Assembly: GCF_000425425.1 (NCBI RefSeq) | Contig: NZ_AUDK01000013.1 | Location: 62,001 to 126,000 of the forward strand | Source: Flavobacterium daejeonense DSM 17708 | GTDB taxonomy: Bacteria; Bacteroidota; Bacteroidia; Flavobacteriales; Flavobacteriaceae | DNA: 64,000 nucleotides | Direction: 5' to 3' | Part shown: positions 43,199 through 52,453 of the stretch, piece by piece | Layout: each line of letters starts with the position of its first letter | Numbering within the stretch: position 1 is the first letter of the stretch | Position numbers and translations under genes: made by a program | The notes under the pieces: model-generated | Told to the model about the DNA's origin: nothing | Database searches by the model: none | Seen by the model: the letters and a program-made list of their open reading frames with translations, nothing else

Positions 43199-43648
43199 AT
43201 GAAAAATAGTTTAAAAATTCTTTTTGTATGCTTGTTTTTAGTGTCTTGTCAACAAAAAATAACTCCGGAAGATATTCAAAAGTTAAATGGTTATTGGGAA
43301 ATTGAGAAAGTGACTTTTGATAAAGGAGAGGATAAGGAATATAAGATGAATGAGAATTTTGATTATTTCAAAATCATTAATAATGAGGGAATTCGTCGTA
43401 AAGTTCGTCCGCAGTTCAACGGAACTTTTTTGTTTAATGAGGATTATGAAAATGTAAAAGTACGTTTTGATAAAGATCATGTTTATTTAGATTATTCAAC
43501 GCCTTATGCTAAATGGACAGAAGAGTTACTAAAGTTAACTGATGAGTCGATGCTGATTAAAAACGACCAAAATAAAGAATACGAGTATAAAAAAGCCGGA
43601 CCAATTAATTTATCAGGAGAAGATGAAGCAGCCCAAAAGACTAAATAG
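43199..43648 (+). CDS. Small lipoprotein of unknown function
   Basis: 149 residues from the ATG at 43199 (another ATG lies three bases upstream). Lipoprotein signal ends in 'FVCLFLVSC'. The mature domain has 'LNGYWEIEKVTFDKGEDKEY' and 'TPYAKWTEELLKLTDESML', a lipocalin-like or DUF4488-like beta architecture by feel only. Its last 26 bases overlap the DUF721 gene, so the two are translationally linked. Confidence 0.75.
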   Translation: MKNSLKILFVCLFLVSCQQKITPEDIQKLNGYWEIEKVTFDKGEDKEYKMNENFDYFKIINNEGIRRKVRPQFNGTFLFNEDYENVKVRFDKDHVYLDYSTPYAKWTEELLKLTDESMLIKNDQNKEYEYKKAGPINLSGEDEAAQKTK

Positions 43649-43925
43649 TGAAAGTTCTATAGGAGATATTTTGAAGCAAATTATTCAGGGGAATAAATTG
43701 CAGTCGGGTATGGACGGGATTAATGTGAAAGAAGCCTGGCAAAATTTAATGGGAAACGGCGTTAACAGTTATACCCGAAATGTAGTTTTAAAAGGGAATA
43801 CTTTGTATGTAGAATTAACTTCATCAGTTTTACGGGAAGAATTGAGTCACGGAAAATCAAAGATTATCAAAATGATTAATGAAGAATTACGTCGCGATGT
43901 AGTGAAAGAAGTTATTTTGAGATAG
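43623..43925 (+). CDS. DUF721/DciA-like protein
   Basis: 100 residues. The family core is seen in 'VKEAWQNLMGNGVNSYTRNV' and 'LYVELTSSVLREELSHGKSK'. The DUF721 family includes DciA, the ancestral bacterial helicase loader, though short versions like this are often unproven. Starts 26 bases inside the lipoprotein gene. Ends before a strong bidirectional hairpin. Confidence 0.88.
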   Translation: MKQPKRLNSESSIGDILKQIIQGNKLQSGMDGINVKEAWQNLMGNGVNSYTRNVVLKGNTLYVELTSSVLREELSHGKSKIIKMINEELRRDVVKEVILR

Positions 43926-43970
43926 TGATTTATGATTATTGATTAACGATTTTAGATTTCAGATGTAGGG

Positions 43971-44020
43971 AAAAAAGAAAATCCAGTCCGTTTTTTAGAA
44001 CGAGACTGGATTTTCTTTTT
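43971..44020. terminator. Bidirectional terminator between DUF721 and ndk
   Basis: 18-base stem: 43971-43988 pairs with 44003-44020, with ATCCAGTC/GACTGGAT core and A/T-rich outer arms. Confidence 0.85.
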
Positions 44021-44069
44021 TTATAGATTTTTATCTGCTTTCTGGATTCTGAAATCTGCGTTCTGAATA

Positions 44070-44489
44070 CTAGAACTGTTCTCTTCCTGCGAAGTGAAAA
44101 TTACTTTCAATTGTGGCATTTTCATCGCTGTCAGAACCGTGAACGGCATTTTCTCCCATTGAGGTTGCGTATAATTTTCGGATAGTTCCTTCGGCTGCTT
44201 CGGCCGGATTAGTTGCTCCAATTAAGGTTCTGAAATCTGTTACTGCATTTTCTTTTTCTAAAATAGCAGCAACAATAGGTCCGCTGGACATAAATTTTAC
44301 TAATTCACCGTAAAATGGTCTTTCGGCATGAACGGCATAAAACGCTTTTGCATCGGCTACTGTAAGTTGAGTTAATTTGAGAGATACTATTTTAAATCCT
44401 GCATTAGTAATCATAGCAAGGATGTTTCCGATGTGTCCGTTAGCAACAGCATCGGGTTTAATCATGGTAAAAGTTCTGTTGGTTGTCAT
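44070..44489 (-). CDS. ndk: Nucleoside diphosphate kinase
   Basis: 139 residues. '[20 protein letters not shown]' at the N-terminus and the active-site region '[20 protein letters not shown]' with the phosphorylated histidine before GSDS. It balances NTP pools by phosphoryl transfer. Convergent with DUF721. Confidence 0.97.
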   Translation of the reverse strand: MTTNRTFTMIKPDAVANGHIGNILAMITNAGFKIVSLKLTQLTVADAKAFYAVHAERPFYGELVKFMSSGPIVAAILEKENAVTDFRTLIGATNPAEAAEGTIRKLYATSMGENAVHGSDSDENATIESNFHFAGREQF

Positions 44490-44586
44490 TTTATAATTTC
44501 TTTTTTATAAAAGTAGTTTTTTTAAAATGGATAGCACTTTTAATCTTTAATAAAAGCGTCATAAATCCCACTTCTTTTGTTAAATT

Positions 44587-46176
44587 TTACAATTCTATGA
44601 TGTCGAATCGTTGTTCCAGTGGTTGGAGTTTTTCCGTTAATTTTGAAATAAGATGATCTCCGGCTTCCAGATAAAACTCTGAAAAATTAGCCTGGCGTTC
44701 CTGTAATTTCTGATTGGGAAATAATTCATTTTGTAAATCAGTTATTCGGGACAAGGTGTCTTTTAGTTTTATTTTTTCAGCTTTTAGCAAACGCTTTTCA
44801 AGTTTGTCCAATCCTTTTAATTGTTTTATTTCCTGAGCTTTTACAGCTCCGGCAAAGGACGGATCTGTTTTCGTGGTGATTTCGTTTAGGATACTGAATT
44901 GCTTTTGTAGTTGTGTTTTTAAAAGAGTCAAATCAATATCAAATTCCGATAAAACTTTAGTTTTTTCGTTGATTAAATCATTTTGTTTTGAGAATAAGTC
45001 ATTCCAGTTTAGATTTAATCTGTTTGCTTTTTTAATTTGTTTTTCGGTAGCCAAAAGCACCGAATTACGAACTAAAAGTATTGGGAAACTCACTTTAACC
45101 GTTTCAAAAAAAGATTTTAATTCCAGCCAATAGGCAATTTCTCCGCCTCCGCCAATGTAGCAAAGATTTGGTAAAATAACTTCCTGATATAAAGGGCGCA
45201 TGATAACATTAGGACTGAATTTTTCAGGATTGCTTTCTGATAGAGTTAAAATTTCCTGTTGGGAAAATTCAAGTTTTGTATTGTTTACTAAATATTTTCC
45301 ATCCTGATAGATAATACGTTCTCGTAAGTTGTTTTCTATATAAAATAAATTAATTTCACGTGGATTAACCTGAATACTGTATTCTTTTAGTTTTTCGGTG
45401 GTTTCGAGTACTTTTTTGTTTGCGGTTTGATTTACCAGTTCTTCTTTAATATAAGGAATGAAGTTTCTTTTCAAATCGGCATTATCGGAATCAATAATAA
45501 CTAATCCGTGTGAACCAAATAAAGCATTAGCCAGATAACGTGTGGCATCGGCAAGATTGTCATGTTTTAAATAAGCATCCTGAAACAGTTTTTTTAGTGT
45601 TTCGGCATTAGTACTGTGACCTAATTCCTGTTCGAATATTTCGAAAAAATCTGCTAAACCATCAGTTGAAAGTCTGCCTACAGGACCAGTACTTTCTTTA
45701 TTCCAACGGAATTTTTTCCCTTTGAAATTAAAATAATTGATTTCTTCAAAATCATGATCTTCAGTGGCCATCCAATAAATTGGGACGAAATTATAAGCCG
45801 GGTATTTTACTTTTAATTCATTTGTTAAATTAATAGTAGAAATAATTTTATATAAAAAATAGAGAGGGCCGGAAAACAGGTTTAATTGATGTCCGGTAGT
45901 TACGGTAAAAGTATTCTCGACTTTTAAAGATTCTATATTTTGTTGGGTTAAATGCGAAATTTCAAGTCCTGAATATTGTTTTTGTAACACAGCAACTAAG
46001 GTGTTTCTGTTGTCGTGCCTGAAATTATTTTGCTTTTCAATGATTTGCTTTTCGAAATTTTCAAGGCTTGGAAAGCGATTATATAAGGATTGTAATTTTG
46101 AATTTTGGTTTAAATAATCATTCATCAAAGGAGAGAAATATCCTGAGTTTTGATAGCTGATACAGTCGTTGGGCAT
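44587..46176 (-). CDS. bshC: Bacillithiol biosynthesis cysteine-adding enzyme BshC
   Basis: 529 residues, family length. N-terminal 'VTTGHQLNLFSGPLYFLYKI' and 'PIYWMATEDHDFEEINYFNF' are core BshC motifs in the Rossmann-type fold, with a C-terminal coiled coil ('LKGLDKLEKRLLKAEKIKLK'). It adds cysteine to GlcN-malate, completing bacillithiol, the low-molecular-weight thiol used instead of glutathione. bshA and bshB are not in the window. Confidence 0.94.
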   Translation of the reverse strand: MPNDCISYQNSGYFSPLMNDYLNQNSKLQSLYNRFPSLENFEKQIIEKQNNFRHDNRNTLVAVLQKQYSGLEISHLTQQNIESLKVENTFTVTTGHQLNLFSGPLYFLYKIISTINLTNELKVKYPAYNFVPIYWMATEDHDFEEINYFNFKGKKFRWNKESTGPVGRLSTDGLADFFEIFEQELGHSTNAETLKKLFQDAYLKHDNLADATRYLANALFGSHGLVIIDSDNADLKRNFIPYIKEELVNQTANKKVLETTEKLKEYSIQVNPREINLFYIENNLRERIIYQDGKYLVNNTKLEFSQQEILTLSESNPEKFSPNVIMRPLYQEVILPNLCYIGGGGEIAYWLELKSFFETVKVSFPILLVRNSVLLATEKQIKKANRLNLNWNDLFSKQNDLINEKTKVLSEFDIDLTLLKTQLQKQFSILNEITTKTDPSFAGAVKAQEIKQLKGLDKLEKRLLKAEKIKLKDTLSRITDLQNELFPNQKLQERQANFSEFYLEAGDHLISKLTEKLQPLEQRFDIIEL

Positions 46177-46286
46177 GTTTTCATTTTGTTTTGAGTAAAA
46201 TTACCAAAAAATATTGGAACTAAATATTTGTAGCTTTCAAAAATAAGGAGGATTTTTGCAGGATTTTTAAATTTAATTTTTTGTTT

Positions 46287-47564
46287 ATGAAAGAACAGTC
46301 AGCTAAAATAAATTCTTTAAAACATGTTCTTTTTGGTAGTTTAATCGGGACTACTATTGAGTTTTTTGATTTTTATATTTATGCCAATGCAGCGGTGTTG
46401 GTTTTTCCACAGTTGTTTTTTCCGGGAGCGGATAGTACCAATTCGACTTTGGAATCTTTAGCAACTTTTTCCATTGCTTTTTTGTCCAGACCGTTGGGGT
46501 CTGCTTTTTTTGGGCATTTTGGTGACAAAGTAGGACGAAAAGTAACTTTGGTTGCGGCTTTATTAACCATGGGGATTTCTACGGTTAGCATTGGATTTTT
46601 GCCTAGTTATGCCAGTATTGGAATTTTGGCACCTATATTATTAATGTTGTGTCGTTTTGGACAGGGAGTTGGTTTAGGCGGCGAATGGGGAGGTGCCGTT
46701 TTATTGGCTATCGAGAATGCGCCACCACACAAACGTGCCTGGTATGGTATGTTCCCTCAACTTGGCGCGCCAATAGGTTTGTTGCTTTCGGGAGGTACTT
46801 TTTTATTGTTGACTGATAATATGAGTGCCGAGGATTTTATGGATTACGGTTGGAGAATTCCTTTTATTGCCAGTTCGCTTTTAGTAATTATTGGTTTTTA
46901 TATTCGATTGAAAATTACCGAAACTCCAGCTTTTGAAAATTCTAAAGAAGAGCAGCACGAAGTGAAAATCCCGTTTTTTACGTTGTTGAAATCGTATAAA
47001 AACCAGTTGATTTTTGGAACTTTTGCAGCCATTACTACCTTTTTAGTGTTTTATCTAATGACTGTGTTTACGCTGAGTTGGGCTACTTCCGATTTAGGAT
47101 TTACGAAAAGAGACGCCTTGTTGATTCAGTTGTTTTCGGTGTTGTTTTTTGCGTTATTCATTCCTGTTTCGGCCTTAGTTGCCGATAAAATCGGACGAAG
47201 AAAAATGTTGATTTATACCACAATTACAATTGCTTTTTTCGGTTTTTTCTTTTCTTATTTTTTAAATTCCGGAAATACATTTTTAGTAACTGCTTTTGTG
47301 TGTATGGGAATGGCTTTGATGGGCTTTACGTATGGACCTTTAGGAACTTTTCTTTCCGAATTATTCCCGACAACCGTTCGTTATTCCGGAGCATCCTTAA
47401 CCTTTAATATGGCAGGAATTCTTGGAGCTGCTTTTGCACCAATGATTGCTATTTGGCTGGCTTCTAATTACGGGTTGACTTATGTTGGTTTTTACTTAGT
47501 AGCTGCATCGTTAATTTCATTGATTTCGTTATTGGTGATTAGTAAGCAGGAGCATAAGTTTTAA
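46287..47564 (+). CDS. MFS transporter, metabolite:H+ symporter (MHS) type
   Basis: 425 residues with 12 membrane segments. Start ATG 46287; a TTG two codons earlier is open. The signature 'LIGTTIEFFDFYIYANAAVL' at the first helix, 'FGHFGDKVGRKVTLVAAL' between helices 2 and 3, and 'GLGGEWGGAVLLAIENAPPH' are typical of proline/betaine, shikimate and citrate symporters. Substrate not predictable. Ends in a hairpin overlapping the next promoter. Confidence 0.9.
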   Translation: MKEQSAKINSLKHVLFGSLIGTTIEFFDFYIYANAAVLVFPQLFFPGADSTNSTLESLATFSIAFLSRPLGSAFFGHFGDKVGRKVTLVAALLTMGISTVSIGFLPSYASIGILAPILLMLCRFGQGVGLGGEWGGAVLLAIENAPPHKRAWYGMFPQLGAPIGLLLSGGTFLLLTDNMSAEDFMDYGWRIPFIASSLLVIIGFYIRLKITETPAFENSKEEQHEVKIPFFTLLKSYKNQLIFGTFAAITTFLVFYLMTVFTLSWATSDLGFTKRDALLIQLFSVLFFALFIPVSALVADKIGRRKMLIYTTITIAFFGFFFSYFLNSGNTFLVTAFVCMGMALMGFTYGPLGTFLSELFPTTVRYSGASLTFNMAGILGAAFAPMIAIWLASNYGLTYVGFYLVAASLISLISLLVISKQEHKF

Positions 47565-47590
47565 TCAATAAAAGTTTGTTTTAAAATTAT

Positions 47591-47618
47591 AATAGGGGAT
47601 TTTTATCCCCTATTTTTG
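47591..47618 (+). terminator. Terminator of the MFS gene overlapping the next promoter
   Basis: AATAGGGGAT (47591-47600) pairs with ATCCCCTATT (47605-47614), followed by TTTG. The T tract and right arm include TATTTTTG. Confidence 0.75.
47611..47618 (+). promoter_or_regulatory. -7 element of the radical SAM gene, inside a terminator
   Basis: TATTTTTG, an exact TAnnTTTG match shared with the MFS terminator. It places the transcript start near 47625, supporting the TTG start at 47637. Confidence 0.45.
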
Positions 47619-47636
47619 TATAAAAATATTTTTCCT

Positions 47637-49838
47637 TTGAAAACCAAACTATTCCTCATCACGCCGCCTTTTACCCAGCTGAATACACCATATCCGGCAA
47701 CAGCCTATATTAAAGGATTTTTGAATACCAAAAATATCGATTCGGTTCAGGCTGATTTAGGTATTGAAGTGATTTTGAAAATCTTTTCGAGAGAAGGTTT
47801 AAAAGATTTGTTTAATGTTCAAAGTTTAAAGATTGAAGTTGAAGAGGTTTCGGATAATTCGAAAAGAATTTTTGCTCTTCAGGATGAATACATTAAAACG
47901 ATTGATTCGGTAATTGCTTTTTTGCAGGGAAAAAATCCAACTTTAGCACTTCAAATTTGTCAGGAAGATTATTTGCCGGAAGCATCCCGTTTTGCTCAAT
48001 TGGAAGAATTGGATTGGGCTTTTGGTAGCATGGGAACGCAGGATAAGGCAAAACATTTAGCAACCTTATATCTCGAAGATATCTCCGATTTTATTGTCGA
48101 ATGTGTTGATGCTAATTTTGGTTTCAGTCGTTATGCCGAACGTTTAGGACGAAGTGCCAATTCTTTTGACGAATTATACGAAGCCTTACAGCAAGAACCT
48201 ACTTATATAGATAACATATTGCTTTCTATTCTGGGAGAAAGAATAAATTCTGTTCAGCCAAATTTATTCCTGATTTCAGTTCCTTTTCCCGGAAATTTAT
48301 ATTCGGCTTTTCGATGTGCACAATGGGTGAAAAAACATTATCCGGAAATTAAAATTTCTATGGGTGGCGGTTTCCCTAATACTGAATTACGTTCGCTTTC
48401 GGATGCTCGTGTTTTTGAATTTTTCGATTATATTACTTTGGATGACGGTGAAGTTCCAATAGAAGAACTTGTAAATGATGTCACTTTGAGCGCAGTCGAG
48501 AAGTTTTATAAAAGAACTTTTCTTTTAGAAAATGGTAAAGTAGTTTATAAAAACAATTCCATAAAATCGGATTATAAACAATCACAGGTAGGAACTCCTG
48601 ATTATTCTGATTTGTTGTTGGATAAATATATTTCGGTGATCGAAATAGTGAATCCTATGCATCGTATGTGGAGTGATGGTCGATGGAACAAATTGACCAT
48701 GGCTCATGGTTGTTATTGGGGAAAATGTACCTTTTGTGATATTTCCTTAGATTATATTAAGGTGTACGAACCTGTTGCAGCTAGTTTGCTTTGTGATCGA
48801 ATGGAGGAACTAATTGCTCAAACGGGACAAAATGGGTTTCATTTTGTGGACGAAGCGGCTCCTCCGGCTTTGATGCGTGCATTGGCTCTCGAAATTCTTC
48901 GAAGAAAATTATCGGTCACCTGGTGGACCAATATTCGATTTGAAAAAAGTTTTACGGCCGATTTGTGTATACTGCTTAAAGCTTCCGGTTGTATAGCTGT
49001 TTCGGGTGGACTTGAAGTGGCTTCCGACCGTTTGTTAAAATTGATTGATAAAGGAGTGACGGTAGAGCAGGTGGCTAAGGTTACCCGAAATTTTACCGAA
49101 TCCGGTATTATGGTTCATGCTTATTTAATGTATGGTTATCCAACGCAGACGGTTCAGGAAACGGTGGATAGTCTAGAAATGGTGCGTCAGTTGTTTGAAG
49201 CAGGTGTTTTGCAATCGGGATTTTGGCATCAGTTTGCCATGACGGCGCACAGTCCTGTGGGTATGTATCCGGAAAAATATGGTGCCGTTAAAGAAACCGA
49301 AGTCATTGGAACTTTTGCTAATAATGATATTAATTATAAAGATTCAACTGGTGTTAACCATGATCAATTTAGTTTTGGGCTAAAAAAATCATTGTTCAAT
49401 TATATGCATGGTATTTGCTTCGACTATGATTTGCAGGATTGGTTTGACTTTAAGATTCCAAGAACGAAAATCCATCCTGATTTTATTTTTGATGCTTTGC
49501 AAGTAGATCATCATCTTCATACAAAGCCTACCACTAAAGTAGTTTGGATAGGAGGGAAACCTACTCTGGAATATTTTACCAAGACTAAAAAAGGAAAATC
49601 ATGGGAAATGGCAGCTTTAACTTTTCATAATAAAAAAGAAAGTTTTGCTATTCAAGCTAATAAAGCCGAAGGGAAATGGCTGGCTGAGATACTTCTAAAA
49701 GTGGCTGTTTCGAATTCCAAGATATATTCTTATCAGGAATTAAAAACGGACTTTGAATTAGAATTGGAAGATTTTGAGTTGTTCTGGTATTCTAAAGCGG
49801 TAACTGTTTTAAGAGAACATGGCCTGTTAATTTTATAA
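47637..49838 (+). CDS. Radical SAM protein with N-terminal B12-binding-like region
   Basis: 733 residues. Start taken at the TTG at 47637 ('MKTKLFLITPPFTQLNTPYP') since the upstream TTG at 47616 lies within the promoter. The [4Fe-4S] motif is 'HGCYWGKCTFCDI' (CxxxxCxxC in the sequence shown, C-Y-W-G-K-C-T-F-C), one residue more than CxxxCxxC. The N-terminal part has 'LISVPFPGNLYSAFRCAQWV' and 'KISMGGGFPNTELRSL', like B12-binding domains of radical SAM methyltransferases, although no DxHxxG cobalamin motif is seen. Cytoplasmic; reaction unknown. Confidence 0.87.
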   Translation: MKTKLFLITPPFTQLNTPYPATAYIKGFLNTKNIDSVQADLGIEVILKIFSREGLKDLFNVQSLKIEVEEVSDNSKRIFALQDEYIKTIDSVIAFLQGKNPTLALQICQEDYLPEASRFAQLEELDWAFGSMGTQDKAKHLATLYLEDISDFIVECVDANFGFSRYAERLGRSANSFDELYEALQQEPTYIDNILLSILGERINSVQPNLFLISVPFPGNLYSAFRCAQWVKKHYPEIKISMGGGFPNTELRSLSDARVFEFFDYITLDDGEVPIEELVNDVTLSAVEKFYKRTFLLENGKVVYKNNSIKSDYKQSQVGTPDYSDLLLDKYISVIEIVNPMHRMWSDGRWNKLTMAHGCYWGKCTFCDISLDYIKVYEPVAASLLCDRMEELIAQTGQNGFHFVDEAAPPALMRALALEILRRKLSVTWWTNIRFEKSFTADLCILLKASGCIAVSGGLEVASDRLLKLIDKGVTVEQVAKVTRNFTESGIMVHAYLMYGYPTQTVQETVDSLEMVRQLFEAGVLQSGFWHQFAMTAHSPVGMYPEKYGAVKETEVIGTFANNDINYKDSTGVNHDQFSFGLKKSLFNYMHGICFDYDLQDWFDFKIPRTKIHPDFIFDALQVDHHLHTKPTTKVVWIGGKPTLEYFTKTKKGKSWEMAALTFHNKKESFAIQANKAEGKWLAEILLKVAVSNSKIYSYQELKTDFELELEDFELFWYSKAVTVLREHGLLIL

Positions 49839-49890
49839 ATAATTTCAATTTTCTGCTTATTTGAAGTGAATTACTGTAATGTTGCAGTGT

Positions 49891-49916
49891 AAACCTCCTT
49901 TTGGGAGGTTTTTTTG
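49891..49916 (+). terminator. Terminator of the radical SAM gene
   Basis: AAACCTCC (49891-49898) pairs with GGAGGTTT (49904-49911), then a T run. Confidence 0.8.
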
Positions 49917-50200
49917 TTTTTATAAGTTTTTAAAGAATATTTAAAAGTATTGTTTTTTTATTTATACCCCTGTTTTTTTAAGGGGTTGCATTTGTTTTGT
50001 TTGGTTTAAAATTGATTTTTTGTCATTTTTTTAATGTTTTTTTGATTTTAGTGTGCAATTTATAAGGGGTGGTGTGTTTTTTACTGTGAGAATAATTAGT
50101 TTTTTGATGTTAAAAAATAATAAAAACGTATTTTTTTTTATCCGAATCCCGTTTTTTGATAAATCGACGCTGTAAATCGAAAAAAGTTATATTTTTTTAT

Positions 50201-50229
50201 TTTGATAAATTTAAAAGTTGATAAATTTG
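50201..50229 (+). promoter_or_regulatory. Promoter of the porin-like gene
   Basis: TTTG at 50201-50204 and TAAATTTG at 50222-50229, spacing 17 bases. Both boxes match the Bacteroidota consensus, suggesting a strong promoter with a leader of about 95 bases. Confidence 0.6.
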
Positions 50230-50329
50230 CTTCAAGAAAGAGGTTAAAAATGTATTAAAAATTGAGAATAATATGTTAATATTTCTTTTTGAGTAAAAAT
50301 AATTTAAAATAACCAAAACAAAATTCAAC

Positions 50330-51388
50330 ATGAAAAAAGTAATTTTTATTTTAGCTTTAGCACTGACAGGAAGCGTGACATTTGCACAAGACACACCGTT
50401 AGAAATTTCAGGATCTGCTGATGTTTACTACAAATATGATTTTGCAAAAGTGTCTAACATAGGTACCAGTTTTGCGTCCGATCAGAATTCTGTTTCTTTA
50501 GGTATGATTGATATCGCTTTGAAGAAAACAACGGGTAAAACTTCTTTCGTGGGTGAGGTTTCTTTTGGGCCTAGAGGACAATATCAATCGATTTTAAATA
50601 CTCCAGGAGTAGTATTTGATGATAATGGTGATGTTATTGCGTCAACAAGCGGTGAATCATTCAATATACAAAACTTGTATGTTACTTATGCAGTTACCGA
50701 TAAATTAAGCTTCACAGCGGGGTATATGGGGACTTTTATTGGTTATGAAGTAATTTCGCCGCTAGCTAATTTCCACTATTCAACTTCTTATTTATTTACT
50801 AACGGGCCATTCCAAAATGCAGGGGTGAAAGCGAATTATGCTTTTTCTGATAAAGTAGGTTTGATGGTTGGTGCTTTCAATGATAACTGGAATGTTTATT
50901 CTGCTGATCCTATGAAAGGTTTGAATGCTATTGGAGCTCAATTGTCTTTAACTCCAACTGAAGGAGTAAGCGCTTATTTGAACTTTATGGATGGTTCAGT
51001 GGCTGGGACAATTTTTGATTTAACAGCAACCTTCCAATTGTCTGAAAAATTTAAATTAGGGTTAAATGCAGCTGATTGGTCTGGTAATGGAGATAAAGTA
51101 GGATATACAGGAGTAGCTTTGTATCCGTCTGTAGCAGTTAATGATAACTTTGGTTTAGGTTTACGTGCAGAATATTTTAAAGCTAAAGAAAACAGTGCTA
51201 TGTATGGTTTATCAGCTGATAACTCTGTAACAGCTTTTACTTTATCTGCTAATTATAAAGCTGGTGGTTTAACAATTATTCCTGAATTCAGATTGGATTC
51301 TGCTAAAGAAGATAATTTCGTAGACTCTGATTTTGCTCCAACTAAATCTGCTGCTCAAGCTTCAATCGCTTTAGTTTACGGATTCTAA
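50330..51388 (+). CDS. Outer-membrane beta-barrel porin-like protein
   Basis: 352 residues. Signal peptide 1-19 ('ILALALTGSVTFA'), then amphipathic strands such as 'SADVYYKYDFAKVS', 'SLGMIDIALKKTTGKTSFVG', 'LSFTAGYMGTFIGYEVISPL' and a C-terminal strand ending 'QASIALVYGF' (terminal F, as in outer-membrane barrels). Likely a 14-16-strand trimeric-type channel of the porin family seen in flavobacteria. Strong-looking promoter and terminator suggest abundant expression. Confidence 0.85.
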   Translation: MKKVIFILALALTGSVTFAQDTPLEISGSADVYYKYDFAKVSNIGTSFASDQNSVSLGMIDIALKKTTGKTSFVGEVSFGPRGQYQSILNTPGVVFDDNGDVIASTSGESFNIQNLYVTYAVTDKLSFTAGYMGTFIGYEVISPLANFHYSTSYLFTNGPFQNAGVKANYAFSDKVGLMVGAFNDNWNVYSADPMKGLNAIGAQLSLTPTEGVSAYLNFMDGSVAGTIFDLTATFQLSEKFKLGLNAADWSGNGDKVGYTGVALYPSVAVNDNFGLGLRAEYFKAKENSAMYGLSADNSVTAFTLSANYKAGGLTIIPEFRLDSAKEDNFVDSDFAPTKSAAQASIALVYGF

Positions 51389-51441
51389 AAACAACAATTC
51401 AAAGCCAAAACCAGATTACATTACAATATAATTTTTTTTTT

Positions 51442-51483
51442 ACTGCCAAGGTACAATTCGATTGTGTCTTGGCAGTTTTTTTA
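51442..51483. terminator. Bidirectional terminator between porin and amidase genes
   Basis: ACTGCCAAG (51442-51450) pairs with CTTGGCAGT (51468-51476), and the stem continues through G-U pairs to a TCG loop, about 16 base pairs. T run on the right, A/T tract on the left. Confidence 0.85.
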
Positions 51484-51516
51484 TGTCTAATTTTTGTCTT
51501 TATAAGAAACTGTTTT

Positions 51517-52419
51517 TTATTGTTTTAAGTAAATAGAGTAGATAGTGTTTATGGTATTTTGATCTAAAACAGCATTTACTTCTTCAGGTATATAGTGCAG
51601 TTTAAAAGCAGTTATGGCTGCATTTAAATTTTTGGTGTTGTAGCCAATAATTCGCAACGCCTGTTCCGGATTAAAATCAAAGGGGGCAAGAGGAAGGATG
51701 TCATCTTTCCAAATTCCAAAACCATTTTCGGCTAAAGTTTTCCATGGAAAAAAAGCGCTTGGATCTTTTTTTCGGGCTGGAGCAATGTCTGAATGTCCAA
51801 TGATGTTTTGAGCCGGAATATTATAGTCTTTTTTTAATTTGCTTAACAAAGCCATCAAACTGGTAATTTGTGGTTCCGAAAAGGGTTCGCTGCCATTGTT
51901 GTCTATTTCGATGCCAATAGAAGCCGAATTGATGTCGGTGTTTTTTCCCCAGGAACTTACTCCGGCATGCCAGGCACGTAGATAATCGTTCAGCATTTGA
52001 ACAACATGACCGTCTTTGGCCACGACATAATGAGCGCTTACCTGAGTACTTTCTTTGGTAAAGGTTTTTACGGTTTGCTGAATGGAATCCTGTGCGGTAT
52101 GATGCAAAATGATAAAATTGGGTTTGCGAAGATTAAAATTAACAGTGCTTATCCATTCGGTATGGATGCCATTGTCTAATTGGGTGGAGCCAACTTTGAA
52201 AATACTGTCTTTGAAAGTGTATAATTGTTTGGTGTATACACTGTCAATGCTTATTATTACTTTGTTTACAATAGGTAGTGGTTCCGGTTCTTTAACAGAG
52301 ATTTGTTCTTTAAAGCTTTTGAGTTTTGTATTATATTCCTTTTCGCTTTTTTTATAAGGATTTGTCGAACAGGAGGAAATGATTATTGCTGGAATTAAAT
52401 AGATGAAATATTTACTCAT
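51517..52419 (-). CDS. N-acetylmuramoyl-L-alanine amidase, lipoprotein (amidase_2, AmiD-like)
   Basis: 300 residues. Lipoprotein signal 'YLIPAIIISSC'. Amidase_2 zinc ligands: H in 'FIILHHTAQDSIQQTV', H and D in 'IIGHSDIAPARKKDPSAFFP'; further conserved 'SAHYVVAKDGHVVQML'. Cleaves the amide between MurNAc and L-alanine in peptidoglycan or turnover fragments. Last gene of the rimO unit. Confidence 0.9.
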   Translation of the reverse strand: MSKYFIYLIPAIIISSCSTNPYKKSEKEYNTKLKSFKEQISVKEPEPLPIVNKVIISIDSVYTKQLYTFKDSIFKVGSTQLDNGIHTEWISTVNFNLRKPNFIILHHTAQDSIQQTVKTFTKESTQVSAHYVVAKDGHVVQMLNDYLRAWHAGVSSWGKNTDINSASIGIEIDNNGSEPFSEPQITSLMALLSKLKKDYNIPAQNIIGHSDIAPARKKDPSAFFPWKTLAENGFGIWKDDILPLAPFDFNPEQALRIIGYNTKNLNAAITAFKLHYIPEEVNAVLDQNTINTIYSIYLKQ

Positions 52420-52453
52420 TGCTGTTTGATTTTTATTAAAAAAGGAAAACTGT

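Larger units (their letters stand above)
49839..50329. other. 491-base intergenic region before the porin gene
   Basis: Contains the radical SAM terminator (49891-49916), a small ACCCCT (49966-49971)/AGGGGT (49981-49986) inverted repeat, an extended T/G-rich tract (about 49940-50160), and the porin promoter (50201-50229). No ORF or RNA gene is recognisable. Confidence 0.6.

Noticed and set aside
49940..50160. Possible RNA gene in the T/G-rich tract before the porin gene
   Set aside because: Only a weak six-base inverted repeat; composition alone is not evidence.
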